DNA from: Chlamydiales bacterium
GTDB taxonomy: Bacteria > Chlamydiota > Chlamydiia > Chlamydiales > JACKPQ01
Direction: 5' to 3'
NCBI GenBank assembly: GCA_024233455.1
Contig: JACKPP010000002.1
Span: 1 to 64,000, forward strand
Length of the DNA stretch: 64,000 nucleotides
Numbering within the stretch: position 1 is the first letter of the stretch; each line of letters begins with the position of its first letter. Both the position numbers and the translations under genes were made by a program. Shown piece after piece: positions 19,880 to 28,299 of the stretch. Below the pieces are notes generated by a model, which was not told the origin of the DNA, made no database searches, and worked only from the letters and a program-made list of their open reading frames with translations.

Positions 19880-20038
19880 CGGTTGCGCTAGCGTGTACCC
19901 CTCAGTTTACTGAAGTTAGGTCGCTCTGACCTTGGGCTGTGCCCGGTGAGGGCGGGCGCCTTCCTCGAGAATCTTTAATTTGTGAATGCTGCTGTATAGG
20001 GGACCGTTTTTGATCACAGCGTTGATGTTTCAACGTTT

Positions 20039-21382
20039 TCAACTGCTAAGTATTTTGTAAGCTGTAGAGTAGATTTTAAAAACCTCTTCGGCTTCTTTTT
20101 TATAAGCCTCTGGAACCTTATCCGGATGTAGCTTAATTGCGCATTTTAGGTAGGCTTTTCGAAGTTGTTCTGGAGTGTAATTTTTTTGTAAATCAAGTAG
20201 ACCATGCGGCGATTTTTGGGTGAAAACGCGTTCCTTATAATCTTTATAGTCTTGATTAAAGCCTTTTTTATTATTACCGCCAAATGACTTAAGGGCATCT
20301 CTGGCATGCTCTAATGCGAAGTCCCAGCCGCTGTCAGGGCTTTTGATAGTTGTAAATAATGATTCATAGGCAGACTCAGAAATAGGAAATTGTGGGATTT
20401 GGACCGAGCATCGAGCTCCCAGGTAATAGTGAAATATTGAGTTTTCCCCCATCTCAATGAAGCGTTCCAAGGCTTTGCGCAGGTGTTTGATATTTGCGTC
20501 GCATTTTTGCAGTTGAGCGATGTAGCACTTCTTATGGGTATCGGAAATATTTGATGTGCGAATACAGTAAATAATGGCATCAGTATTAGGTGGGTAGTGT
20601 TTAGGCAGCTCGACGCCTTCATTATGTAGCTTTTGTAAAATAGAAAGGTAGTTCAAAGCTTGCTGTACGAAAATTTCCCCAAAGTGTCCTTGGACGATTT
20701 TCACATTCTCTTGGTCTTCTTTTATATCCCATGAAAGCAACTTACCTCCTTGACCCACAATCCCATAGGTATTTTTAAGGAGAATGGATTTATAAAACGG
20801 CACGCGCAGGTCTTCTTGAAAAAATAGACGAGGTACCTGCTGAGGTAGAAACCCTAAAAGAATTGGGAATACTAGGGTTGCGGGAATAGCTATTCGAGCC
20901 AGCAGTTCGTATGAAAGGCCCAATCGAAATAAAATTAGAGGGCAAATACATCCTAAAAATGTCAGAGTACCGTCTGCAAGGAGGGCAAATTTGGCCTTAG
21001 AGATGAGCTCGTAGTGGTAATCTTTTTCTTTTCTATTTGTGCAGTATAAGATAGCGTGGAATGAGAGTGAGCAGCTATGCCAAATCAATCCGATAGGTGC
21101 AACCACCATGCTAATACCTGCCGATGCAACTATTCGGGCAAGACATCTTCCACCTTTGGCAAAGGTTGAGCGCTCTACTTTCTTAGTTTTAAAAATATCG
21201 ATTTTACAAACATCGACCGACTTGCGTATAGAGCCAAGATCGTCTACTTGGCGCTCTTTTACATTAGATGGAAAGAAAAAATTTGAAGATAAAAGATATT
21301 GTATTGACTGAGTAGAAAATGAACTGGTGGCAAATTCAGATTCAAAAAAAGACTTGGATTGTGTTCTAGCTACTTCTACCAT
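20039..21382 (-). CDS. Membrane protein with C-terminal J domain
   Basis: A 447-residue protein whose last ~60 residues form a J domain: YTPEQLRKAYLKCAIKLHPDK carries the invariant HPD, followed by the helix EEVFKIYSTAYKILS. Such domains stimulate Hsp70 ATPase. The N-terminal half has hydrophobic segments near residues 75-105 and 125-175, so the protein is probably membrane-bound with the J domain exposed. The middle is helical and unrecognised. GAGG precedes the ATG. J domains at the C-terminus of membrane proteins recur among chlamydial accessory proteins; whether its partner is bacterial DnaK or a host Hsp70 is unknown. Confidence 0.75.
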   Translation of the reverse strand: MVEVARTQSKSFFESEFATSSFSTQSIQYLLSSNFFFPSNVKERQVDDLGSIRKSVDVCKIDIFKTKKVERSTFAKGGRCLARIVASAGISMVVAPIGLIWHSCSLSFHAILYCTNRKEKDYHYELISKAKFALLADGTLTFLGCICPLILFRLGLSYELLARIAIPATLVFPILLGFLPQQVPRLFFQEDLRVPFYKSILLKNTYGIVGQGGKLLSWDIKEDQENVKIVQGHFGEIFVQQALNYLSILQKLHNEGVELPKHYPPNTDAIIYCIRTSNISDTHKKCYIAQLQKCDANIKHLRKALERFIEMGENSIFHYYLGARCSVQIPQFPISESAYESLFTTIKSPDSGWDFALEHARDALKSFGGNNKKGFNQDYKDYKERVFTQKSPHGLLDLQKNYTPEQLRKAYLKCAIKLHPDKVPEAYKKEAEEVFKIYSTAYKILSS

Positions 21383-21431
21383 TCTGCCTCAAATTTCATC
21401 TCTCGAGGTTAGCAGAAGATTGAATTAATAA

Positions 21432-22295
21432 CTAGCGTTTTCGAGAGCCTGTGCAGACCGGGATGATTTCGTTGTGCCAGACAGCAGATTGCATACGCCT
21501 GCGTATTAGCGCCTCGCTCTTGCATGAGCTAGAGGGAAACCAGGAGCGCCAGCGGTTGTCATTTTTAACGAGCTGGGCTGGTCCCCAAGGGAAGGTGATG
21601 GCTATGAAGCCTTGGGCGATGGCGTGGAAGGTGCCATCAAAGGTGCCATCTACACCAATGGTGATCCCGTCGTAGACTTTGGCTGATAGGCGGGTAAAGG
21701 CTCCAAAGGAGCCGCCACAGTCGATATCGCTTTTGGTGCGTTCAACAAGATAGTAGGGGCCAAAAGCAAAGTAGAGCTCCATAAAATCCCAGGTGGGAAT
21801 GGGAAAGCCCAAAGAACCAAAAATGCTGGGAAGGGCAATACTTGCTTTGATATCAGTATTGGTTTTGACACTTTTGCGCGGGCTTCCGACAGGGTAGTAG
21901 CCGCTGAGGCGAAAATCGAAGTACTGATGGAAGGCCTCAAAGCCTGCGCTGATTTGGCTGGTGCTATTTAGCACTTTGACATCGCGAAAGTCATAAAAGA
22001 AATTGCCACCGATGACCCACGTAGATGGTAAGTTAAATCTACTGCCGAAGCCGAGGTTGGCAGCAGTTCGCCCATCGTTGAACATGTGACCTCTAGCATC
22101 GATAAATGGCTGGATATCGCGATCCCATTTTGGCGTCAAAAACCCTTCTACGGTGCCGTAACCATCCTGGTAGCCAATGCCTTTATCAAAACGGTACTTA
22201 AGAGTAGCATGAGAGGGGATACCCCAGTTGCAGTCAGGGTTATCTGCCAAGGCCATGGTGGTAAAAAGCACTGCTGCAGCTAAAATTTTACGCAT
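21432..22295 (-). CDS. Inverse-autotransporter (intimin/invasin-type) beta-barrel protein without passenger
   Basis: An outer-membrane beta-barrel. ATG at 22295 starts a signal peptide (MRKILAAAVLFTTMALA, then ADNPD); a TTG nine bases upstream is possible but less likely. The mature part matches the inverse-autotransporter beta domain: YQDGYGTVEGFLTPKW, PFIDARGHMFNDG, NLGFGSRF, GGNFFYDF and later alternating strands, ending with VWHNEIIPV, the point where intimin-like proteins continue into the linker and passenger. Here the protein stops nine residues after this motif, so there is a barrel of about 287 residues and no adhesive passenger. It is followed on the same strand by the J-domain gene after 49 bp. 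Confidence 0.8.
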   Translation of the reverse strand: MRKILAAAVLFTTMALADNPDCNWGIPSHATLKYRFDKGIGYQDGYGTVEGFLTPKWDRDIQPFIDARGHMFNDGRTAANLGFGSRFNLPSTWVIGGNFFYDFRDVKVLNSTSQISAGFEAFHQYFDFRLSGYYPVGSPRKSVKTNTDIKASIALPSIFGSLGFPIPTWDFMELYFAFGPYYLVERTKSDIDCGGSFGAFTRLSAKVYDGITIGVDGTFDGTFHAIAQGFIAITFPWGPAQLVKNDNRWRSWFPSSSCKSEALIRRRMQSAVWHNEIIPVCTGSRKR

Positions 22296-22319
22296 GCTCG
22301 GCAATGTAGCAGAAATGAT

Positions 22320-23141
22320 TTAGTTAAGCAAGTGGTCGAGTTGCTCAGAGTACTCTTGGTATGAGGGCAGGTGGTCATGGCTCCCGTTATCAATACTCGT
22401 GAGCTTAGCTCGTACGTTTTGGGCAACGCGCAATAGCAGTTTTTGACTTGAGGAATGGGGAATAAGGGTGTCGTGAGTGCCGTGAAAGATATGAATGGGG
22501 CACGAGATTTTACTAATAAATTCCTCGGTAGGGATATGGTACTTAAGGAGCCAAGCAAGCATGAATTTTGGTAGATAAGGGATGGTTTTTTCGGCCATAT
22601 CCAGCATGCTGGTATAGGGGGCTTCTAAGATCAGTTGGTGAGGATTGCGGCAAGAGGCCAGTTGTGCTGCAACTCCAGTGCCAAAGGACATGCCATAGAC
22701 GGTTATTTGATCCTCGGGATAACTTTCTAATAAGTAGTCGTAGGCGCAGGATGCGTCGTGGTAGATGGCATCTTCCGATCTTTTGCCCGTGCTTTTTCCA
22801 AATCCGCGGTAGTCAATAATGAAGCAGTCATATCCGCGAGTAATGAAGTCTTCGGGAATAGCCGAGCGTTTGTGTAGGCTTCCCAAGTTCCAACCTCGGC
22901 CGTGGAAGTACAGAACAACTCCTTTGGGGGTTTTGGCTTTAAAATGCAGGCCGTGAAGGGTGGCGTCTTTGCCAGTTTGTAAGTAGACTTCTTTAAATTG
23001 GCCCGGGTAGTGGAAGACGTGATTTTGAGGCAAGGTTTTGGATCTAAAAATCCGGTCTTCTTGCGAATTGTAAATTTCACTTAGTAAAAATGAAAACAGG
23101 GCTAAAATTAGACAACCCAAGGAATAAATTGATTTTTTCAT
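22320..23141 (-). CDS. Membrane-anchored alpha/beta hydrolase
   Basis: A 273-residue serine hydrolase of the Bem46/ABHD-like group. An N-terminal hydrophobic segment (residues 5-22) acts as signal anchor or signal peptide. The oxyanion region is LYFHGRGWNLG, the nucleophile elbow GMSFGTG has Ser152, and the likely acid and base are Asp224 (HGTHDTLIP) and His255 or His257 (GSHDHLP). Family members hydrolyse esters or peptides; the substrate is unknown. It follows the SnoaL-like gene by seven bases on the same strand, so the two are probably one operon acting in the envelope. Confidence 0.85.
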   Translation of the reverse strand: MKKSIYSLGCLILALFSFLLSEIYNSQEDRIFRSKTLPQNHVFHYPGQFKEVYLQTGKDATLHGLHFKAKTPKGVVLYFHGRGWNLGSLHKRSAIPEDFITRGYDCFIIDYRGFGKSTGKRSEDAIYHDASCAYDYLLESYPEDQITVYGMSFGTGVAAQLASCRNPHQLILEAPYTSMLDMAEKTIPYLPKFMLAWLLKYHIPTEEFISKISCPIHIFHGTHDTLIPHSSSQKLLLRVAQNVRAKLTSIDNGSHDHLPSYQEYSEQLDHLLN

Positions 23142-23148
23142 GCTATCT

Positions 23149-23676
23149 CTACTTTAGCAAAACATAGCCAATTTGTTCCATCACGCTATACTCATTATCC
23201 ATTTCAGTGATGTGACTAATGCGACCATTTTGGATAGAAAAAATGGCAAATTGGCGGATCAGAATCGGTTTCCCAGTGGGAATAATCCCTAGAAAAGCAC
23301 CCCGTTGGATTCCGGAATAGGTGACGTAGGCAAAGACGCGGTTGTTTTCGGCAACGAGTTCCATAATTTGAATAGTGAGCTCTGGAAAGGCGTGATGGAA
23401 GGCTTGCATGCGTATTTTTTGATTTTTGCTCATAGTAGGATAGCGGTAGTAGCTTGTGTCTTGGACCAGGTTGGCGTTGACAATGCCATAATTTGGAGCT
23501 AGAACGTTTAAAAGAGCTGAGACATTATTTTCCTGAAAAGCTTTATAGTAGTTCTGAACAACAAGTTTGTTTTCCGAATTTGGGTCAACGAGCCCTTTAG
23601 GCGTGAAGATTCCAGAAGCAACTTGCGTAAAAGCAGTAGATACTGCTATACAAAATACGATGAATAATAAACGCAT
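23149..23676 (-). CDS. Secreted SnoaL/NTF2-like protein
   Basis: A 175-residue protein with an N-terminal signal peptide (MRLLFIVFCIAVSTAFTQVA) and a SnoaL-like ester-cyclase fold of the NTF2 superfamily: VVQNYYKAFQENNVSALLNVL, then MQAFHHAFPELTIQIMELVAE and the strand-rich end QFAIFSIQNGRISHITEM. In this family the cone-shaped fold holds small hydrophobic ligands; catalysis is not guaranteed. A GGGA ribosome site lies upstream of the ATG. It heads a two-gene unit with the alpha/beta hydrolase and is divergent from the NlpC/P60 gene by only 18 bp, so the two starts share one tiny control region. Confidence 0.78.
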   Translation of the reverse strand: MRLLFIVFCIAVSTAFTQVASGIFTPKGLVDPNSENKLVVQNYYKAFQENNVSALLNVLAPNYGIVNANLVQDTSYYRYPTMSKNQKIRMQAFHHAFPELTIQIMELVAENNRVFAYVTYSGIQRGAFLGIIPTGKPILIRQFAIFSIQNGRISHITEMDNEYSVMEQIGYVLLK

Positions 23677-23694
23677 AATATTGTCCCTTTATTT

Positions 23695-24399
23695 ATGAAA
23701 TACAATAAATGTGAATTATACGCAATTAAACCTGCTCCATTACTAAATAATAATGAATATAATTCGATATTTAGTAATTCAATGCCTTTAGATCATCAAA
23801 ATCTGCTTAAAGCTTTAGAGTTGATCGCTTTACCAGGAACCTTGCTGCATTTTAGAGCCCAAAAAGGGAGCATTATAGAGGTGTCGATGCCGGGTTATCC
23901 TAATGAAAATCTTTTTGTGGATGAGCGGTTTGTATCAGAAAAATCAGATTTTCCAAAGCCTAACTTCCCTACAAAAGAAGAAATGATAAAGCACATGACC
24001 AAACTTGTGGGTAAGCCCTATATTTGGGGCGGCAATTACAGCCAAGGCATTCCTGAGATGCTCGATTATTATCCACCGAATCGCACTCTATCTGTATTGG
24101 AGTTTAACACGTGGACTTTTGCGGGAGTGGATTGCTCAGGTCTTTTATATGAGGCCAGCTATGGTCTGACGCCACGCAACACCTCAGAACTGATCTCTTT
24201 TGGTGAAGCGAGATCCCTAGAGAACTTACAGCCGCTTGATTTGTTGGTTTGGAAGGGGCATGTGGTGATTGTTCTCGATCCTTACCACACAATTGAAAGC
24301 CGCCTTGGCAAGGGAGTTGTGATCACTCCGTTGGCGGATAGACTGAGCGAAATCGAGCGGGAGCTAGCGACAGATCTCTTCGTTCGCCGTTTCTTCTAG
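23695..24399 (+). CDS. NlpC/P60-family peptidoglycan hydrolase
   Basis: A 234-residue cysteine peptidase. The C-terminal NlpC/P60 domain shows YIWGGNY, the catalytic Cys147 in GVDCSGLLYEA and His189 in WKGHVVIVL; the third polar residue is probably in the following LDPYHTIES strand. The N-terminal ~95 residues resemble the SH3-like part found before this domain in chlamydial proteins. Chlamydial NlpC is known to cut septal peptidoglycan stem peptides during division. No signal peptide is evident. The 3' end overlaps the convergent AsmA-like gene by 36 bp. No clear ribosome site precedes the ATG. Confidence 0.85.
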   Translation: MKYNKCELYAIKPAPLLNNNEYNSIFSNSMPLDHQNLLKALELIALPGTLLHFRAQKGSIIEVSMPGYPNENLFVDERFVSEKSDFPKPNFPTKEEMIKHMTKLVGKPYIWGGNYSQGIPEMLDYYPPNRTLSVLEFNTWTFAGVDCSGLLYEASYGLTPRNTSELISFGEARSLENLQPLDLLVWKGHVVIVLDPYHTIESRLGKGVVITPLADRLSEIERELATDLFVRRFF

Positions 24400-25104
24400 A
24401 CCAAATAATCCTTGAAAACCGCCAAAGATGCCGCCGCCACCTGTGGCACTATCGAATATCCCTTGTAGCATGTTTTGGATGCCCTCGCGCTGAAAGACCT
24501 CAAGTAACATCTCACCGATGACTTGTTGGGTGATTTCATCAATAGGAATGCCTTTTTTGCTGCTGATATTTTTTAGCTCCATGTATTTAATGCCTTTGAG
24601 CCTTTTGACTCCACCTTGGGGGTTGTCACGGAAGGCAATCCAAATATCCATATTGCGGATAATCAAGCGTTTGACAAGAACCGGCTTCTCTTTTTGGTCT
24701 TTTTTGCTTTGAGATCTGGAGGCGCGTTGGTAGTTATTCATAATCGTGGTCCAGTTACCATCTCGACTTAAGGGTTTATTGAACTCGAGCCCTAAGACGA
24801 TATTGTTTAAATCGACTTCATCTATGACGATTTTATCTTGGAAATATCGGGTGATCGGGGCTTTAACATCAATCGTTTTTACAACCAGAGCGCGTTTCAT
24901 CATCGACCCTGCCGGATTAGCAATGACCAAATTCGATACAGTCAGGGACCATGGAGATAAACCGATGGATCCTACGGTGACGGGCACTCCCATTTTTTTA
25001 GTCAGCTCTCTAGAGACCATGCCGGGAACGAAGCTCCAGGCAAAAAATCCTAAGAGCAGTCCGACGAGGACAATAATTGCTAACCATTTAACAAATGCTT
25101 TCAT
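24364..25104 (-). CDS. AsmA-like/DUF748-like envelope protein
   Basis: A 246-residue protein when started at the ATG at 25104, which has AAAGG six bases upstream; ATG 25108-25110 is too close to this site and longer starts lack one. An N-terminal membrane helix (KWLAIIVLVGLLLGFFAWSF) is followed by a periplasmic beta-rich region typical of AsmA/DUF748 proteins: GVPVTVGSIGLSPWSLTVSN, then LVIANPAG, IDVKAPI and VDLNNIVLGLEF. Such proteins sit in the inner membrane and influence lipid transport or outer-membrane assembly. The C-terminus is Gly-rich. Convergent 36 bp overlap with the NlpC/P60 gene; divergent from the sulfatase-family gene across 58 bp. Confidence 0.72.
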   Translation of the reverse strand: MKAFVKWLAIIVLVGLLLGFFAWSFVPGMVSRELTKKMGVPVTVGSIGLSPWSLTVSNLVIANPAGSMMKRALVVKTIDVKAPITRYFQDKIVIDEVDLNNIVLGLEFNKPLSRDGNWTTIMNNYQRASRSQSKKDQKEKPVLVKRLIIRNMDIWIAFRDNPQGGVKRLKGIKYMELKNISSKKGIPIDEITQQVIGEMLLEVFQREGIQNMLQGIFDSATGGGGIFGGFQGLFGLEETANEEICR

Positions 25105-25162
25105 ATACATCCTTTTATTTTTTATATTTACTTTATTACAATTAATTGCAATATGTAAAAAT

Positions 25163-27019
25163 ATGAACAAAAACTTTAATTATTTATTTTTTGGCGTGTT
25201 CTTTTTTTTATTATTATTAATGAACATGCAGCATGTCCTTTTAGTTAAAGATCCCTCCAGTGGATCTCGTATTTTGTACTTGAGCCTCTCAGTGTTACAA
25301 ACTACGCTTGAGTTTGTAGCCTTAGCCTGGATGGCGGTCTTTTTTAAGCATCGATTTTCTAAGAAGGTCTACTACAGCTATATCGGGCTGGTGTTTGTCT
25401 TCTTTGCTATCCATGTAGTCGACTTTGCGCTGTTGCGTATAATGAATCTGTCGTTTTGGACAGCTTTCGATATGATGCTAGGAGAAACGTGGGAAAATTT
25501 TATCGAACTCTTAAAGCTAACTGGCATCCCTATGGGTGTGTGGTTGGCCTTTGTTCCACTGGCTTTGGTTTTGCCTATGATTGGGGCCTACCTTTATCAT
25601 CTATCGATGCGCTTTGCCAAACGGGCGATTTGTACGCGCACACTCACCTGCACGCTATGTCTTCTGCCAGTTGGCCTAATGGGCATTTGTTTGCTTTGCA
25701 ACTCATTTGTCGATCCGATCGCTCACCGAAAATTTGCCAGTGTGATGCCTTTTAAAGGGACAATGTTAGGGCCCAAAGCCTTTGCAGTGAAGATGGAAAG
25801 ACCCATTCAAATTCCTCTACTAGAGCCTGAAAGCTTGCCTAAGATAAAGGCTAGAACGATGCCTAATATCTACGTCTTTGTGGCAGAATCGCTGCGTGCT
25901 GACTACTTCACCGAAGAGGTGGCTCCCAACCTAAGTCCTAATAGTCAAAAGGCCATTGCTGCTGGTAATGGCACGCAAATTTCCTGGTACTCGATCTTTC
26001 ATGCCAATAGTCCTTTGACCTGGTCCACCTATCAAAAACTTGGGCCATCTAAGGGAGCGCTTCCTTTGCGTTTATTTAAGGAGATGGGTTATGAAATCCA
26101 TTGCCATAGCGCAGCTCAACTCAAATATTACAACATGGATGAGCTGCTATTTGGCAAAGAGCGCAATTTATTAACTTCGTGCAACGTCTTTCCTCACTAC
26201 GATCCAAGTCCAGCCTGGGAATCAGACGAAAAAGCTTTGCAGTCGGTCTTTAAGTCTTTAAAAAAGTCAGGCCAAATGCACATCGTTTTTCTAGACTCTT
26301 CTCATTTTCACTACAGCTGGAACCCGGCGTTCAAAGCGCCCTACACCCCTCATAGCGAAGGAGCAGGAATCGGACTGACCAGTGCCAATCCCGAAATTAT
26401 GGAACGGATCCAAAACAGCTACCGCAATTCGGTTGCCTATGTCGATTTCCTGGTAGGGAGCTTTAAATACGCCCTACATAAGCGAGGACTGTATAAAAAT
26501 GCCGTTATCGCTTTTACCGGCGATCATGGTGAAGAGTTCTACGAAGAAGGTAACCTCTTTCACGCTTCTGACTTAAGTCCGATGCAGTGTGAGGTGCCGC
26601 TCTATTTGAAGTTGGGCAGCCGCCACATCATGCAGCATGAAGTCATCTCACACATGGATATCATGCCCACAATTTTAGAACACATTAGTGGAGTGCGCTT
26701 GGATTTATTTGATGGCACATCTCTACTCGACCCCTTTAGAAAGCAAGCCGCGATGACCGCAAAGTTTAATGCTAGCCGCAATCCTACTCAGGTTGCATGC
26801 TACAAGCCAATGGGACGTGTTGTAGTCGAGCTTGGACCCTCACGCGATATTTTTAGCGCCAAAGAGCTAAAGGTTTTGTCGTCGAAAGGCGATTTAGTAA
26901 AAGATGATCCGCTAGCACCAGCGCGACCATACTTTGCACTACCGGAGCAGCTCGAAGCGCCACACATGGATCGTGGCGATGGCCTGGAGGAAGAGAAAAT
27001 TGCACAGGCTGGCCACTAA
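25163..27019 (+). CDS. Membrane sulfatase/phosphoethanolamine-transferase-family protein
   Basis: A 618-residue alkaline-phosphatase-superfamily enzyme. ATG at 25163 starts the first of about five hydrophobic helices (to about residue 190); in-frame sequence further upstream is only the shadow of the AsmA-like gene. The catalytic domain shows NIYVFVAESLRADYF with metal ligand Glu242, a Thr/Ser-rich nucleophile region NGTQISWYS, and the metal motif TGDHGEEFYEEG (Asp454, His455). Related enzymes transfer phosphoethanolamine or phosphoglycerol, or hydrolyse sulfate esters, on the outer face of the membrane. Its last 167 bases run antisense into the conserved end of aroC, so about 55 C-terminal residues are probably read-through. 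Confidence 0.82.
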   Translation: MNKNFNYLFFGVFFFLLLLMNMQHVLLVKDPSSGSRILYLSLSVLQTTLEFVALAWMAVFFKHRFSKKVYYSYIGLVFVFFAIHVVDFALLRIMNLSFWTAFDMMLGETWENFIELLKLTGIPMGVWLAFVPLALVLPMIGAYLYHLSMRFAKRAICTRTLTCTLCLLPVGLMGICLLCNSFVDPIAHRKFASVMPFKGTMLGPKAFAVKMERPIQIPLLEPESLPKIKARTMPNIYVFVAESLRADYFTEEVAPNLSPNSQKAIAAGNGTQISWYSIFHANSPLTWSTYQKLGPSKGALPLRLFKEMGYEIHCHSAAQLKYYNMDELLFGKERNLLTSCNVFPHYDPSPAWESDEKALQSVFKSLKKSGQMHIVFLDSSHFHYSWNPAFKAPYTPHSEGAGIGLTSANPEIMERIQNSYRNSVAYVDFLVGSFKYALHKRGLYKNAVIAFTGDHGEEFYEEGNLFHASDLSPMQCEVPLYLKLGSRHIMQHEVISHMDIMPTILEHISGVRLDLFDGTSLLDPFRKQAAMTAKFNASRNPTQVACYKPMGRVVVELGPSRDIFSAKELKVLSSKGDLVKDDPLAPARPYFALPEQLEAPHMDRGDGLEEEKIAQAGH

Positions 27020-27839
27020 TCGTAGTTGTAGCTTGTGGTTTTTTTATCGATGATGTGGGTTTAAATGCCACCTTACAGATTAGATCTTCTCCAGTGGAGA
27101 TGCCTCCCAATGTGCCTCCAGCTAAATTAGAAGTGGGTCCATGCTCATCAAAACCATCATTGTGCTCTGATCCCCGCATTGTAGCTGCATGAAAGCCTTG
27201 GCCGATTTCAAAGCCCTTACTAGCTGGAATGCTAAGCAGTGCTTTGGCCAAATCCGCCTCTAGCCGATCAAAGATAGGCTCACCCAAACCTGGCAACATG
27301 CCTGTTACGCAAATGCTTACCACACCTCCAACAGAATCGCCCTCTTGCATAGCCTCTTCAATTGCCCCGGTTTCAACACTTGCTGTGATCTGGATCCCGT
27401 GCAGCAGAATCAATTTCTCGGCCACAGCGCCTGCAGCAACACGCGTGGCAGTCTCTCGGGCAGAAGCCCTTCCACCGCCGCGGTAGTCAAAAACACCATA
27501 CTTTTGCAAATAAGTGTAGTTGGCATGACCTGGGCGCAAGACATCTTTGATGGCCTCGTAGGGCCCTGACTGCACATCGTGGTTATAAATCACAATTGAA
27601 ATGGGCGTGCCCGTGGTAATTCCTTCAAATACACCGGAGAGGATCTGGGCGCGGTCGGGTTCCTTTCTAGGAGAGACGTTCTGACTAGTTCCGGGCCGTC
27701 GTAGCTCTAGCTTTTCTTGAATATCTGCCTCAGAAAGTTCTAAGCCGGCCGGGCAGCCATCAATCACAGCACCAATAGCAGGTCCGTGCGATTCGCCCCA
27801 AGTGGTCACACAAAATACAGTACCAAATCGATTACTCAT
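26853..27839 (-). CDS. aroC: Chorismate synthase
   Basis: A 328-residue enzyme converting 5-enolpyruvylshikimate 3-phosphate to chorismate with reduced FMN, the last shikimate step. Family signatures are clear: TTWGESHGPAIGAVIDGCPAG near the start (conserved His17), DYRGGGRASARETATRVAAGAVA, and HRHDPCVALRAAPVVQSM near the end. It is the last gene of aroB-aroA-aroK-aroC and overlaps aroK by eight bases. Its 3' 167 bp, including the conserved HDPC region, are overlapped on the other strand by the sulfatase-family gene. Confidence 0.97.
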   Translation of the reverse strand: MSNRFGTVFCVTTWGESHGPAIGAVIDGCPAGLELSEADIQEKLELRRPGTSQNVSPRKEPDRAQILSGVFEGITTGTPISIVIYNHDVQSGPYEAIKDVLRPGHANYTYLQKYGVFDYRGGGRASARETATRVAAGAVAEKLILLHGIQITASVETGAIEEAMQEGDSVGGVVSICVTGMLPGLGEPIFDRLEADLAKALLSIPASKGFEIGQGFHAATMRGSEHNDGFDEHGPTSNLAGGTLGGISTGEDLICKVAFKPTSSIKKPQATTTISGQPVQFSLPPGHRHDPCVALRAAPVVQSMVALVLADHLLLNRLSTTKPLALWR

Positions 27840-28299
27840 GCACCAGTGCCTCTAACTGTTTTTCGATGGATTGACTAGAATCAATGCGCTTTGCCTCAAT
27901 CTTCTCATAGATCGGAATTCTTTGCTCAAGCAGTTTTCTAAGTTCAGGTTCAGTTTGCAGCAGCGCTCGGGGAGAGTTAAAAAAACGCTTCAAGAGTACT
28001 TCTACAGGGCAAAATAAATAGATCATTTGGCCGTGAGTTTGCAAGTGAGCTAGATTGTCTTGATTCAATACCGTGCCACCACCGCAAGCAACCACACCGG
28101 TTTTAAGCTCATAAACGACGCTCGATTCTATAGATCGGTAATACCTTTCACCTGCACGTTTCCACAATTCATCCCTTTTAAATCCGGTCTTGTCTTCGAT
28201 CATCTGATCAACATCAAACAAGGGGAGATTGAGCTTTTGGGCTAAAGCCTGGCCAAGGGTGCTTTTTCCAGCACCTGGAGCGCCAAAGAGCACGAACAT
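27832..28299 (-). CDS. aroK: Shikimate kinase
   Basis: A 155-residue P-loop kinase that phosphorylates shikimate at the 3-hydroxyl. Walker A GAPGAGKST is at residues 6-14, the shikimate-binding DVDQMIE follows, and VVACGGGTV is the typical mid-domain motif. Shorter than many homologues (about 170), but ends in a normal helix. The start ATG lies inside the 3' end of aroA (58 bp overlap) and the 3' end overlaps aroC by eight bases, so translation is likely coupled along the operon. Confidence 0.95.
   Translation of the reverse strand: MFVLFGAPGAGKSTLGQALAQKLNLPLFDVDQMIEDKTGFKRDELWKRAGERYYRSIESSVVYELKTGVVACGGGTVLNQDNLAHLQTHGQMIYLFCPVEVLLKRFFNSPRALLQTEPELRKLLEQRIPIYEKIEAKRIDSSQSIEKQLEALVHE

Noticed and set aside
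19880..20038. Possible RNA gene in the G/C-rich gap before the J-domain gene
   Set aside because: Only short stems (for example GGTC-GACC) are present; no tRNA or known ncRNA shape was recognised.
24746..25162. N-terminal extension of the sulfatase-family gene by 139 codons
   Set aside because: The extra sequence is antisense to the AsmA-like gene and non-membrane in character; the protein clearly begins with a membrane helix at 25163.
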